DNA of 64,000 nt from Exiguobacterium sp. 9-2 (GCF_036287235.1 NZ_CP142850.1:1099127-1163126), one strand, 5' to 3'; positions 36,795 through 45,490 are shown, counted from the first letter of the stretch. Notes: a model not told the origin generated them from the letters alone. Made by a program: numbers and translations.

Positions 36795-37220
36795 TCAATT
36801 TTGGAAATATAATGCGTAGTCTCGCCAGTCGATGGCGTGCTCCGTCAAAGCTTTTTTCAAGAATTTATGATCGCGTTTCGGCGTCGCAGAAATATACCCT
36901 TTGACTACCAGTTCAGATGTCATCTCTGTCGCCCGTTCCTCGAGTGCGAACTGTCCGATCCGCCCGGCAATCTTGCGGCGTGCGACATCACGAAATGCCG
37001 ATGGGACCGGCATGACGAGAGCGTTCAATAACTCCATCGTCTCATCCGTCCAAAGGTGTCGTGTCTTGTCGATGTACTCATCTTCCCAGTCCATCATCGA
37101 TTTACCGTCTTCTTTCGGCAACTTCTTGAGGAACTTCCGGAACATGAAAAACCCGCCGATTGCCATGAGTGTAATCATGATAAAGCCCCAGAGCAGAATC
37201 CCGTTCATGAACCATTCCAT
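36795..37220 (-). CDS. yneK: DUF2621 membrane protein YneK
   Basis: 141 aa. One N-terminal helix (residues 7-27), then a soluble part with SMMDWEDEYIDKTRHLWTDE and FRDVARRKIAGRIGQFALE, which are the DUF2621 hallmarks. Conserved beside ccdC in Bacilli. Function unknown. Confidence 0.88.
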   Translation of the reverse strand: MEWFMNGILLWGFIMITLMAIGGFFMFRKFLKKLPKEDGKSMMDWEDEYIDKTRHLWTDETMELLNALVMPVPSAFRDVARRKIAGRIGQFALEERATEMTSELVVKGYISATPKRDHKFLKKALTEHAIDWRDYALYFQN

Positions 37221-37311
37221 GCGCGACTCATCCCCCTTTCACATCAAATATAGATTAGCATAAATCAGGTGGACGTGCTATGATGAATGACGGAGAAAGT
37301 GAGGCGAAAAA

Positions 37312-37635
37312 ATGCTGCAACCATACGTACAATTGGACGAGACCGGACAGCCCCGTAAAGGTGTCTTACCTGAAACAGCGGACGGTCGGATCGTTGAATT
37401 CTATTATGATACAAAGGGTGAGGAGATTACAGTCATCTTCGTCACCGTTCCGGCAGAAGATGCGAGCCGGAAGCGTGCGTTTACGGTCGGGAAAACGTTC
37501 AAGACGGTCTCGACACTCGAAGACTTCACATTACTTCACTATGAATGGGCAAATGACCAGATTTTTGCGACACTCGAGATGTTCGCGGATGGGTCGAAAC
37601 GTCAAATCGACGCTTCGAGATTGCTCGACTATTAA
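37312..37635 (+). CDS. Hypothetical protein, 107 aa
   Basis: ATG with GAGGCG upstream, soluble, beta-rich (RIVEFYYDTKGEEITVIFVT), ending ASRLLDY beside a terminator. No family recognised; good codon use and its own terminator support it. Confidence 0.7.
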   Translation: MLQPYVQLDETGQPRKGVLPETADGRIVEFYYDTKGEEITVIFVTVPAEDASRKRAFTVGKTFKTVSTLEDFTLLHYEWANDQIFATLEMFADGSKRQIDASRLLDY

Positions 37636-37673
37636 AAAAGAAGGAGATGCGGATTGCCGCGTCTCCTTCTTTT
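37634..37673. terminator. Bidirectional intrinsic terminator
   Basis: AAGAAGGAGA / TCTCCTTCTT stem with A- and T-runs, between convergent genes. Confidence 0.85.
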
Positions 37674-37678
37674 GATAT

Positions 37679-38983
37679 TTAAGAAATATGAAGTCGGATG
37701 ACCTCGTCATGAAGGTCAACCTGTCCACCGATCGGGAACGTAAACAAAGGACTCGTATGTCCAAAATCGACATTCGCAAGGACCGGGATCTGTTTTAGTG
37801 ATGGGTAAAGTGAGATCAAGTAGCGCAGATGTTCTTCCGTCATCTTCGTCGCGAGTTGGAACCGCCCGAAGACGATCCCACGAATTGTCTCGGCGCCTGG
37901 TTGCGCCATCAAAGAGGCGAAATCACGGGCGAACGTCGCTGGGTGGACTTCGTAATCGTCTTCAAGGAACAAGATTGTATCCCGCAAATCAGGGAAGTGC
38001 GACGTGCCTTGAAGGAGGTTCAAGGTGCAAAGATTTCCACCGATCAGACGACCGCTCGCTTGTCCCGGAGATAAGAGTATCGGTCCTTTGTTCGGTAACG
38101 TGATGACATGTCCGCGATCCGAATCCCGCCAATGAATCGACGGCTTGATTGTAACCGGGTCCGTTCCGAATAAGACTTGTTTGAAATAATCAATCGTATA
38201 GGCGTCACGATCACGGAAAGCCCGTAACATTGGTCCAGAGTATGTCACTAAACCTGTATTCGTCAAAATGGCGTGACTGAGCGCCGTGATATCAGAGAAG
38301 CCACAAAGAATCTTCGGATGCGTCCGAATCAGTTCATAATCAAGTAAATCGACGAGTTCATTCGTACTGAACCCACCACGAACGCAAAGGATCGCATCGA
38401 CGTTCGGATCAGCAAACGCGGCGTGGAGGTCTGCAACGCGTAACTCGGGATCGCTGGAGCCGAACGGATTGACAGCACGCGCATGTTGACTGATTGAGAC
38501 GCGTAATCCGAATGATTCGAGTGTCTCGATTGCACCGTCGATGATCTTCAGCTCGACTGTCGAGAGGCTCGAAGCGGGGGCGACTAAGCGGATATGTGAA
38601 CCATCTGTCAGCTTCTTCGGTGTTAGGGTTGGAAGATGAGCAGCAATGATTTCCAAACGGTTACCGAATGGATCCGCTGTAAAGAAACGACGGCGCGGAG
38701 CAAGTCGTGTATCATGCTCAACTGGATAACCGGCGGCTTGCAAGCGAGCACTCATTGCTTCAAATGTAGCGACGGTCAATCCAGGATGTGCTTTTTTAGC
38801 AGGAGAGAATGGCTCCTCGATGCCGAGGTGAAGCGCTGTACCGTGGTCTTTGAACCAGACACCACCACTTTTTTGAACACCAGCAGGTTTATCGACTTCC
38901 TTCATATGTAAAAGCCCGGCATAAAATGCACGGGCGCGATCTTCTTCGTTTTTCGGCATAGCGAGTTGGACATGATCTAACAT
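37679..38983 (-). CDS. VOC domain fused to LD-carboxypeptidase (peptidase S66)
   Basis: 434 aa. Residues 1-117 form a glyoxalase/VOC-type domain (MLDHVQLAMPKNEEDRARAF at the start, ADPFGNRLEII near its end). Residues about 120-434 form an S66 serine peptidase: nucleophile in GFSDITAL, glutamate region FLEDDYEVH, and the histidine in FGHTSPLFTFPIG. S66 enzymes remove the last D-amino acid from muropeptide tetrapeptides or, in MccF, inactivate microcin C. No frame break joins the two parts, and the join is seamless. The role of the VOC part is unknown; it could bind or inactivate a small molecule. Confidence 0.87.
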   Translation of the reverse strand: MLDHVQLAMPKNEEDRARAFYAGLLHMKEVDKPAGVQKSGGVWFKDHGTALHLGIEEPFSPAKKAHPGLTVATFEAMSARLQAAGYPVEHDTRLAPRRRFFTADPFGNRLEIIAAHLPTLTPKKLTDGSHIRLVAPASSLSTVELKIIDGAIETLESFGLRVSISQHARAVNPFGSSDPELRVADLHAAFADPNVDAILCVRGGFSTNELVDLLDYELIRTHPKILCGFSDITALSHAILTNTGLVTYSGPMLRAFRDRDAYTIDYFKQVLFGTDPVTIKPSIHWRDSDRGHVITLPNKGPILLSPGQASGRLIGGNLCTLNLLQGTSHFPDLRDTILFLEDDYEVHPATFARDFASLMAQPGAETIRGIVFGRFQLATKMTEEHLRYLISLYPSLKQIPVLANVDFGHTSPLFTFPIGGQVDLHDEVIRLHIS

Positions 38984-39009
38984 GAAGACACTTCCTTTAC
39001 GAATAAGAT

Positions 39010-40023
39010 TTAAGCAACGAACTGGGTGATCCGTTTCAGTTCACGCTCGACAAGGTTCAAGTAGAAGACACCTTCGATCCGACGATCAAGAGATTGAGCG
39101 ATCTCATATAGGTTCGTCCGGAGCGCTGCGAGATACGATGCTTCCTCACCAAGGGATTGTCGATGGGCAAATGCATAGTGAGCGAGTAGGAACTGGAGAT
39201 ATCCACGATCGGTTAAGAATGGAATCAATTGTTTTTTCTCTTCCATCAACCAGGTATAGTTTGTGTCGTAATACATCTTCGCATATAAATGATAGGGCTC
39301 ATCGCCACCGGTAAAGAGTGTTTCGCCACGTTTGACTTCTTCAATCAATCGTTCGCTCCAATCAAAACGTTCTTTTTTGCGACTGAGGAATAATGGCAGG
39401 ATGTATGGATGAGCCTGATCTGGCATCCGTGAACAACCGCGTTCATGTCGTAGTGCCGCATAAAGAAGTAAGGCGCGATCTTCGAATCCACGTTCGATTG
39501 CATACGTCATCCGGCTGAAGGCTTCACAGGATGGGCAATCACTGAGTTCGTCGCTTGGCGCGTCGACCCATTCCGATAAATAGTGATCGGCTTGCTCCTC
39601 GTCACCAAGCTTGCTGTAAACCATGAAGCTAATATAGTCGCGTGTGCGCGCGAATCCATGCGCGTCACAAAAATCGATGAAGCGGTCAAGATCTTCTTCG
39701 AGAAGCGATACCGTCACGTCTTCTTGTTCTGCCATATAGATCAAATAGGACTTATAGTTCCAGTACAAATCAAGTTCTTGTTTTGGAGTCAGTGTCATCT
39801 CGTCTTTTCGGATCCATTCCATTAAGAGTGTGAAGGACACGAGAAATGACCGGAAGTGTCCTAGGTCAAATTGATTTTGTGAAAACGTCCATAAGGAGAG
39901 GAAGCGGAGTGAATCATCAGCTGTTTCCTCAAAGATGGCCCATAAGGCCTCACCGCGTGTAACGGAGGGTTCTTCTTCCTTTAAGCGAAGATATAAAAGA
40001 TGGAGTTCTTCTTGAGGGTTCAT
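39010..40023 (-). CDS. Hypothetical helical (TPR-like) protein, 337 aa
   Basis: From the ATG at 40023, after AGGAGGGG. Mostly alpha-helical throughout, with repeating hydrophobic-charged patterns and aromatic residues resembling tetratricopeptide repeats as in Rap or quorum-sensing regulators, but no clear TPR consensus or DNA-binding domain. Two Cys in SDCPSCEAF. Follows the NsrR-like gene on the same strand across a terminator. Function unknown. Confidence 0.65.
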   Translation of the reverse strand: MNPQEELHLLYLRLKEEEPSVTRGEALWAIFEETADDSLRFLSLWTFSQNQFDLGHFRSFLVSFTLLMEWIRKDEMTLTPKQELDLYWNYKSYLIYMAEQEDVTVSLLEEDLDRFIDFCDAHGFARTRDYISFMVYSKLGDEEQADHYLSEWVDAPSDELSDCPSCEAFSRMTYAIERGFEDRALLLYAALRHERGCSRMPDQAHPYILPLFLSRKKERFDWSERLIEEVKRGETLFTGGDEPYHLYAKMYYDTNYTWLMEEKKQLIPFLTDRGYLQFLLAHYAFAHRQSLGEEASYLAALRTNLYEIAQSLDRRIEGVFYLNLVERELKRITQFVA

Positions 40024-40093
40024 CTGTACCCCTCCTTTCTTATATAAGTATACCACGAGCGTTTTAAGAAATCGCAATTGAGCGAGGACGGAA

Positions 40094-40134
40094 TAAAAAA
40101 AGATTCCGAACCCGCTCAATTGCGGTTCGGAATC
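40094..40134 (-). terminator. Intrinsic terminator after the NsrR-like gene
   Basis: GATTCCGAACC / GGTTCGGAATC stem and seven T on the minus strand. It overlaps the last codons of the gene (40116-40134). Confidence 0.82.
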
Positions 40135-40556
40135 ATTTCAAGTATTTGGGGATGAGTATTAGCTGTCGGATGTAGCAAATCATGTACTGTGTAACTATTG
40201 AGTACTTGATGGAACGCCGCAATGGCATCATCGAAAGCATCACGTGCCGGATTAAGCGAAGGGACCTCGTGAATGCCTTCTTGCGGATCGAGAAAATGAA
40301 CGGTTGGTTCAAACAGTTGTACGACGTCACCGATATGAATTGCATCCGGAGGACCTGCTAAGCGGAAACCACCTCCACGACCACGGACAGAATCAATTAG
40401 ACCACTCTGTCCTAAACGATAGACTACTTTCATCAAATGATTCTTAGAAATGTCGTAACAATCCGCTACTTCCTGGATTCGGACTAAACGATCGGGATTG
40501 GCTGCTGCGAACAGCAGGGACCGAATCGCGTAATCCGTATAACGTGTCATGCGCAT
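40116..40556 (-). CDS. Rrf2-family regulator, NsrR-like without cluster cysteines
   Basis: 146 aa from the ATG at 40556. The winged helix is very close to NsrR as I remember it (RYTDYAIRSLLFAA, SKNHLMKVVYRLGQSGLI, RGRGGGFRLA). B. subtilis NsrR carries three cysteines in the segment after the wing that hold a nitric-oxide-sensing Fe-S cluster; the matching segment here (FLDPQEGIHEVPSLNPARD) has none. The only Cys is in the helix (ADCYDIS). So the sensor must differ, or the protein works without a cluster. It is divergent from the flavohaemoglobin-like gene. Confidence 0.85.
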   Translation of the reverse strand: MRMTRYTDYAIRSLLFAAANPDRLVRIQEVADCYDISKNHLMKVVYRLGQSGLIDSVRGRGGGFRLAGPPDAIHIGDVVQLFEPTVHFLDPQEGIHEVPSLNPARDAFDDAIAAFHQVLNSYTVHDLLHPTANTHPQILEMIPNRN

Positions 40557-40628
40557 TTTCATCACCTACTTAACACACATACTAGGGGGGGACGCAAGCA
40601 TTTACAACTTTCAATGTGCAAAAAATAA

Positions 40629-40637
40629 GATGCATTT
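40629..40637 (+). promoter_or_regulatory. NsrR-type half site
   Basis: GATGCATTT matches one arm of the NsrR consensus GATGYATTTNAAATRCATC; the other arm (AGAGATTGT) is degenerate. It sits between the divergent regulator and flavohaemoglobin-like genes. Confidence 0.4.
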
Positions 40638-40696
40638 TAGAGATTGTTTTTGAGAGTGGATTCACGCATAATGGATGGTGAAAGGTAGGTTAAATT

Positions 40697-41494
40697 ATGC
40701 ATTTCGATCAGGCATTACACCTTTTGCAACAGCTCGGTCCATCGATGGAGCAAAAGGGATTGCGGATCGCGACGCGCTTCTATGACTCGCTCGAGGCGAC
40801 GTACGAAGAAGAATTGCGCGCGCTTCGAGAAGCGGGAGCTCAGGACGGAACTCGGGCACTGCGGATTTTACGCCTGAGTCAATTATTGAATCAGATTACA
40901 AACCAGCATGAATCGAGTGAACTGTTTAAATTGATTTTACTGAATGAAATCGATCAAACGAAATCGTTTCTGTTGACGTACCCGGATATTATCAGTCGTG
41001 AAATTCTTCAAGCTATTCAAATCGAATATGACCTTAAAGAAAATGCACCTTTACTTCAAGCATGGGCAATTGTTCACCATCAACTCGTCGATACATGTCG
41101 GCATTTTTGTAAATACCGCCGTGCTGAAAATTGGCGGCAACAAGATATCTTATTGATCGCAGAAGAACATCATCTAGGAGCCGTCATTGATGAAGCCCGG
41201 CATGCGCTTCTAAGTGGTCGAAAAACGACCTTATTGCATGTATCAGCTGAGGAATTGGCAGAACGAATGTTAGCAAATGTCCTCTCCTTGACGACGAAAG
41301 GTATGATCGTCCACCACATTCGTCAAGAAGGATGGGAACAGCAGATGCACGAATTCCTGAAGATGATCACAGCGAATGATCCGATCGTCTTCGTCAGTGG
41401 ATCGACGAACTTCATTGCAGACATTCAGCAACGACTCGATCCGCTACCGGTCCTGTTCGGTCCGTTCGTAGCGGCAAATCAATTACCTTCTTAA
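40697..41494 (+). CDS. Degenerate flavohaemoglobin-like protein
   Basis: 265 aa, versus about 400 for flavohaemoglobin. The start (RIATRFYDSL) and LLTYPDIISREILQAIQIEY with APLLQAWAIVHHQLVDTC line up with the globin domain of Hmp (YP-I-LL-AI and L-AW--AY--L-D). The proximal haem histidine, expected before the YP element, is missing (LLNEIDQTKSFLLTYP). The FAD part is much shortened, though the end (IVFVSGSTNFIADIQQRL and FGPFV) resembles the reductase C terminus. A haem-free sensor or binding protein rather than a nitric oxide dioxygenase is likely. The alignment is by memory and should be tested. Confidence 0.6.
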   Translation: MHFDQALHLLQQLGPSMEQKGLRIATRFYDSLEATYEEELRALREAGAQDGTRALRILRLSQLLNQITNQHESSELFKLILLNEIDQTKSFLLTYPDIISREILQAIQIEYDLKENAPLLQAWAIVHHQLVDTCRHFCKYRRAENWRQQDILLIAEEHHLGAVIDEARHALLSGRKTTLLHVSAEELAERMLANVLSLTTKGMIVHHIRQEGWEQQMHEFLKMITANDPIVFVSGSTNFIADIQQRLDPLPVLFGPFVAANQLPS

Positions 41495-41498
41495 CGAG

Positions 41499-41552
41499 AA
41501 AAGCGACGTGACATGTTCTGACAGAAGTCGGAGCATGACACATCGCTTTTTT
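41499..41552. terminator. Bidirectional intrinsic terminator
   Basis: AAAAGCGA / TCGCTTTT outer stem with inner CATGTTC-type pairs, between convergent genes. Confidence 0.75.
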
Positions 41553-42795
41553 AGGCTGATTTCGTTAAACGTTTCGCTCGTTGAATCGAACGATCGAGTG
41601 CGAGATAGACCCCACCTGAGACACAACAGAGCAGTCCGACGAATCCGAGCGCAAAATCACCTTTTCCGGTATCAAGGAATAAGGATCCGAGAAGCGGTGC
41701 GGTGACGCCACCGATCAACCACTGAAGACTCGCAGCACCGTTGTATGTTCCGCGGAGATGTTCCGGGGCGATTAAGGCGATGAATGTCATCTGCACAGGG
41801 GACATGATCATCTCACCGAGCGTATAGAATGCATAAATCGCAAGCAATACTGTCACGAGAACAACATAACTCGTTCCGAGTGAGAACAGGTAAGACGGCA
41901 CGAATGCGAGGAAAATCATGCCGATTCCGAAGATCGAGGCACCGAGTAACATGACTTTTCCGAATGCCTTCCCTGACAAGCGAGCAGCAATCGGGAACTG
42001 GAATAAGACGACCATGATTCCGTTGAGTGCCATCAAGTAAGGAAACGGATTTTGTTTCGTCGGTAACCCCGGTAGTGCTTCTTTCAAGAAGACCGGTAAC
42101 ATACTCTCGACGAGGGCAAATCCCATCGAAATGAAGACACCCGCACCGATAAAGATTAAAAAGACGTGATCCTTCCGCAATACAGTGAGCGGTGATACTT
42201 TGACTTCGTCCGTCTTTTCGATATACTCCGGTTTCGTTTCTTCGATGAAGAAGTAGAGAACGAGTCCATACAGGAAAAAGACGAAGGCAGCGGAGTAGAA
42301 GATGAGCGAACGGTCAACAAACAGGACAGCACTTCCGAGAAGTGGACCGAACGCTGCGCCGACATTATGTCCCATCCGCAGCAGACCGAACGATTCATTC
42401 AGGCGTTCTGGTGGTGTGACGTCAGCGACCATCGCGCTTGCTGCCGGATGGAACAGTGAACTCGATAAACCGAGCAACGCGTTCAAAGCGAGCAGCGGTC
42501 CGAATGAATCGGCGAACGAGAAACCGATTAGCGCGATGACGTCACCGATGATCGAGAGAACCATCAGTGGTTTTCGACCGAATTTATCAGCGAAGTGACC
42601 ACCGAGAACGGCGCCGACGAGTGACATGATCGGTCCAGTCGCCATGATGACGCCGACCAAAAAGTAAGAATCGAGTCGATCCGCGTAATAGAGAACTAAA
42701 AATGGTGCAATCATGAACATCATGATCCCGGTGATCGTTTCCCCGACGAACCGGATCCAGATGTTGCGATCAAGCTGTTTGAGTGCGTTAAACAT
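41551..42795 (-). CDS. MFS drug efflux transporter
   Basis: 414 aa, twelve helices. The loop 2-3 motif GGHFADKFGRKP and the early sequence GETITGIMMFMIAPF place it among drug:H+ antiporters of the major facilitator superfamily (MdtG/YttB-like). The start is preceded by AAGGGG. It lies behind a 240-nt leader with a 25-codon uORF and a terminator hairpin, so its expression is likely induced by a drug or translation stress through attenuation. Confidence 0.9.
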   Translation of the reverse strand: MFNALKQLDRNIWIRFVGETITGIMMFMIAPFLVLYYADRLDSYFLVGVIMATGPIMSLVGAVLGGHFADKFGRKPLMVLSIIGDVIALIGFSFADSFGPLLALNALLGLSSSLFHPAASAMVADVTPPERLNESFGLLRMGHNVGAAFGPLLGSAVLFVDRSLIFYSAAFVFFLYGLVLYFFIEETKPEYIEKTDEVKVSPLTVLRKDHVFLIFIGAGVFISMGFALVESMLPVFLKEALPGLPTKQNPFPYLMALNGIMVVLFQFPIAARLSGKAFGKVMLLGASIFGIGMIFLAFVPSYLFSLGTSYVVLVTVLLAIYAFYTLGEMIMSPVQMTFIALIAPEHLRGTYNGAASLQWLIGGVTAPLLGSLFLDTGKGDFALGFVGLLCCVSGGVYLALDRSIQRAKRLTKSA

Positions 42796-42831
42796 AGTGA
42801 AAACCCCTTATATTCCGTTTTTAGACAATAG

Positions 42832-42867
42832 AAAAGACGGATACGCACAAATATGGGCATACCCGTC
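42832..42867 (-). terminator. Leader terminator (attenuator) of the MFS gene
   Basis: GACGGGTATGC / GCGTATCCGTC stem followed by TTTTC on the minus strand. It stands between the uORF and the MFS start. An earlier hairpin (TGTGCGTA / TACGTACA) shares its ATACGTAC strand, which can also pair with GTGCGTAT of the terminator, giving mutually exclusive folds. Confidence 0.68.
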
Positions 42868-42925
42868 CAAATATAAGAGGGCAGCATGTACGTATACGCA
42901 TACGCACACCCTGCTTAATTAAAAA

Positions 42926-43003
42926 TTAAACGATAGGGTGACGTACAGTTGTAGCCGATACAAAGACAGTGTGGACAGATGTCCGGGCTTGATGGAATAC
43001 CAT
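42926..43003 (-). CDS. Leader peptide (uORF), 25 aa, of the MFS gene
   Basis: ATG at 43003 after AGAAGGAGG, 25 codons, TAA. The product starts MVFHQARTSVHT and ends RHPIV. Codons 20-25 lie in an RNA segment (GTACGTCACCCT) that can pair with the 5' arm of the first hairpin (AGGGTGTGCGTA), which is the layout of ribosome-controlled attenuation. Known drug-induced leaders (erm, bmrB) work in this way; the inducer here is unknown. Confidence 0.68.
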   Translation of the reverse strand: MVFHQARTSVHTVFVSATTVRHPIV

Positions 43004-43042
43004 TGTACGTCTCCTCCTTCTGTAATAGTGAACTTCCTAGTC

Positions 43043-43072
43043 ATCGTAAAGAAGATAGTGATGAATTGTCAA
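43043..43072 (-). promoter_or_regulatory. Promoter of the uORF-MFS transcript
   Basis: TTGACA, 18-nt spacer, TACGAT on the minus strand; transcription should begin near 43035, giving a leader of about 240 nt. Confidence 0.62.
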
Positions 43073-43197
43073 CTTTAAATCTGAAAATTAAGTCAATGAA
43101 GTGAAATGGACGAGACCTTGAAAATTCGGTATGATAGACTAGTTGCGAAAAAGATTGATCGGACTTTTGAATATATCGGTGAAAGGAACTACCATAC

Positions 43198-44778
43198 ATG
43201 ACAAACATTCTACAAACGGAAGTCGAAAAGCGTCGGATTTTCGGCATCATTTCCCACCCGGATGCGGGTAAGACGACACTAACTGAAAAATTCCTCCTAC
43301 ACGGAGGCGCGATCCGTGAGGCAGGTTCTGTCAAGGCACGGAAAAACTCGAAATTCGCAAAATCGGACTGGATGGAAATTGAAAAGCAACGGGGAATCTC
43401 TGTTACGTCTTCTGTCATGCAATTCGAATATGACAAAAAAATCGTTTCCATCATGGATACACCAGGTCACTCGGACTTCGGTGAAGATACGTACCGCATC
43501 CTGACGGCTGTTGACTCAGCAATTATGGTCATCGATGCGGCGAAAGGGATCGAGTCACAAACGAAGAAACTGTTCCAAGTCTGTCGGATGCGCGGGATTC
43601 CGATCTTTACGTTCATCAACAAGATGGACCGTCAAGCGCGTGACCCACTCGAATTGATGGAAGAACTCGAAGAAGTCCTCGGCATCCCGTCGGTTGCTGT
43701 GACATGGCCAGCTGGTTCAGGTCAACAGTTCGAAGGGGTCTACGACCGCGTCAAAGGACAATTCCATTGTTTCAAGAACGATCGTAAGACGATCGAACTC
43801 GGCGAGGAAGGTCTCGCGAACGAAGAACTCGCGACGACGATCAACTCGGAAATGTACGAGACGTTGATGGATGAAGTCGACTTACTCGACGGCGCAGGTA
43901 ACGAATACGATGAAGAATTGATCGCAAAAGGTGAACTGACTCCGGTCTTCTTCGGATCAGCACTCGTCGATTTCGGTGTCACACCACTTCTTGAACATTA
44001 CTTGAACTTGTCTCCTTCACCGACACCACGTGAGTCAAACAAAGGAAAAGTCGAGCCGGCGCAAGACTTCTTCAGTGGTTTCGTCTTCAAGATTCAAGCG
44101 AACATGAACCCAAACCACCGCGACCGGATTGCGTTCGTCCGGATCTGTACAGGTAAGTTCGATCGTGGGATGGACGTCGTCCTGACACGGACAGGCAAGA
44201 AGATGAAGCTGTCGCAATCGACTCAATTCATGGCGGATGAGCGTGAAACGGTCAACGAAGCGTTCGCAGGAGATGTCATCGGGTTATATGACTCAGGCAA
44301 CTATCAAATCGGTGATACGATCACGAATGGCGATCCATCGTTACAATATGAAGCACTCCCGACGTTCGCACCAGAACTCTTCCTGAAGGTCTACACGAAA
44401 AACGCCTTGAAGTCGAAACAGTTCCAAAAAGGTGTCGAACAGCTTGCACAAGAAGGTGCGATCCAGGTCTACAAAACGGAATACAACGAAATCATCCTCG
44501 GAGCGATCGGACAACTCCAATTCGAAGTCTTCGAGCACCGGCTCAAAGGTGAGTATGGCGTTGACATCTTGAAGGATGCCGCGAACTTCCAAGTCGCCAA
44601 GTGGATCAAGCCAGCAGAAGTCGCTGCTGTCAAACAATTGACGGATTCACGGACGGTTCTCGTCTATGACCGCTGGGAGAATGCCGTTCTGTTATTTGCG
44701 AATGATTTCGTCTACGAGCGATTCGTTCAGAAAAACGAAGGAACGATCACATTGGTCGATTCACCGCAACAACTTTAA
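43198..44778 (+). CDS. prfC: Peptide chain release factor 3
   Basis: 526 aa. GTPase that recycles RF1/RF2 after termination. G1 SHPDAGKTT, the switch region DTPGHSDFGEDTYR and NKMD are clear; the N-terminal GTPase and following EF-G-like domains have normal length. GAAAGGAAC lies before the start. Divergent from the MFS leader; terminator follows. Confidence 0.96.
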   Translation: MTNILQTEVEKRRIFGIISHPDAGKTTLTEKFLLHGGAIREAGSVKARKNSKFAKSDWMEIEKQRGISVTSSVMQFEYDKKIVSIMDTPGHSDFGEDTYRILTAVDSAIMVIDAAKGIESQTKKLFQVCRMRGIPIFTFINKMDRQARDPLELMEELEEVLGIPSVAVTWPAGSGQQFEGVYDRVKGQFHCFKNDRKTIELGEEGLANEELATTINSEMYETLMDEVDLLDGAGNEYDEELIAKGELTPVFFGSALVDFGVTPLLEHYLNLSPSPTPRESNKGKVEPAQDFFSGFVFKIQANMNPNHRDRIAFVRICTGKFDRGMDVVLTRTGKKMKLSQSTQFMADERETVNEAFAGDVIGLYDSGNYQIGDTITNGDPSLQYEALPTFAPELFLKVYTKNALKSKQFQKGVEQLAQEGAIQVYKTEYNEIILGAIGQLQFEVFEHRLKGEYGVDILKDAANFQVAKWIKPAEVAAVKQLTDSRTVLVYDRWENAVLLFANDFVYERFVQKNEGTITLVDSPQQL

Positions 44779-44785
44779 TGTTTTC

Positions 44786-44816
44786 ACGGACTACTTTTCG
44801 AAGTGGTCCGTTTTTT
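44786..44816 (+). terminator. Intrinsic terminator after prfC
   Basis: ACGGAC / GTCCGT stem with inner CTAC/GTGG pairs and six T. Confidence 0.78.
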
Positions 44817-44903
44817 CGTTCTGGAAATCTCGTTTGATGACAATCGAACAAGGGTAAAAATAGAGCGTGTTTGAATTCATATGAAAAAGGACGGTGTCAT
44901 GTG

Positions 44904-45371
44904 ATGGCGAAACGGTTTGTTGGGATTTATCAGGATCAATCGAGTCTGGAACGAAAAATTGAAGAATTGAAACAGCAAGGACATCATGATTCGGACTTTT
45001 CTGTCGTCGGTCGAGATGATGCAGCAGAAGAAGCATCAGGTGCGAGTTGGATTGATCAAGTCAAATCAACGTTCTCTAAAGAACCACCGCTCCGTGAGAC
45101 GTTAAAACGTGTCGGACATTCGGATGATGAGGCAGAACGGCATTACGCGGAAGTCGAGCGAGGTGGTCTTGCACTGTTCGTCAAGGATCGAGATCATGAC
45201 CATGACCACGATCACCATCATGACCATGAGCATCATCATAACCATGACCACGATCATCGGTACGACGATAATAAAGTCGAAAATCCAGGGAACAACGCCT
45301 ATGAATCCAATCACCGTGAGGAAGGTGAGAAGAGCGACCGGGCGAAATGGAAAGCGGACGATCTCGACTAA
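44904..45371 (+). CDS. General stress protein 17M-like (YflT) with His/Asp-rich segment
   Basis: 155 aa; GTG at 44901 is an alternative start. Residues 1-95 match the YflT/17M domain (KRFVGIYQDQSSLERKIEELK and HSDDEAERHYAEVERGG). A strongly repeated tract of His and Asp (about residues 98-120, pattern DHDHDH/HHHDHEH) follows, which should bind divalent metal such as zinc or nickel. Expected to be part of the general stress response. No close neighbour; terminator at 45380. Confidence 0.8.
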   Translation: MAKRFVGIYQDQSSLERKIEELKQQGHHDSDFSVVGRDDAAEEASGASWIDQVKSTFSKEPPLRETLKRVGHSDDEAERHYAEVERGGLALFVKDRDHDHDHDHHHDHEHHHNHDHDHRYDDNKVENPGNNAYESNHREEGEKSDRAKWKADDLD

Positions 45372-45379
45372 TACCTAGA

Positions 45380-45416
45380 AGTGAAGACGCCATATTGGTG
45401 ATCTTCACTTTTTTTC
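45380..45416 (+). terminator. Intrinsic terminator
   Basis: AGTGAAGA / TCTTCACT stem and seven T. Confidence 0.85.
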
Positions 45417-45490
45417 GTATCCGAAGTCGCTGGGCAAGATATGTGAGGAATCGTGGTGCTATACTGAGAGCATCGAAGAGGTGATAATAC

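Noticed and set aside
45102..45314. Minus-strand frame rich in Met and Val opposite the His/Asp tract
   Set aside because: Produced by reading GATCAT-type repeats backwards; no ribosome site.
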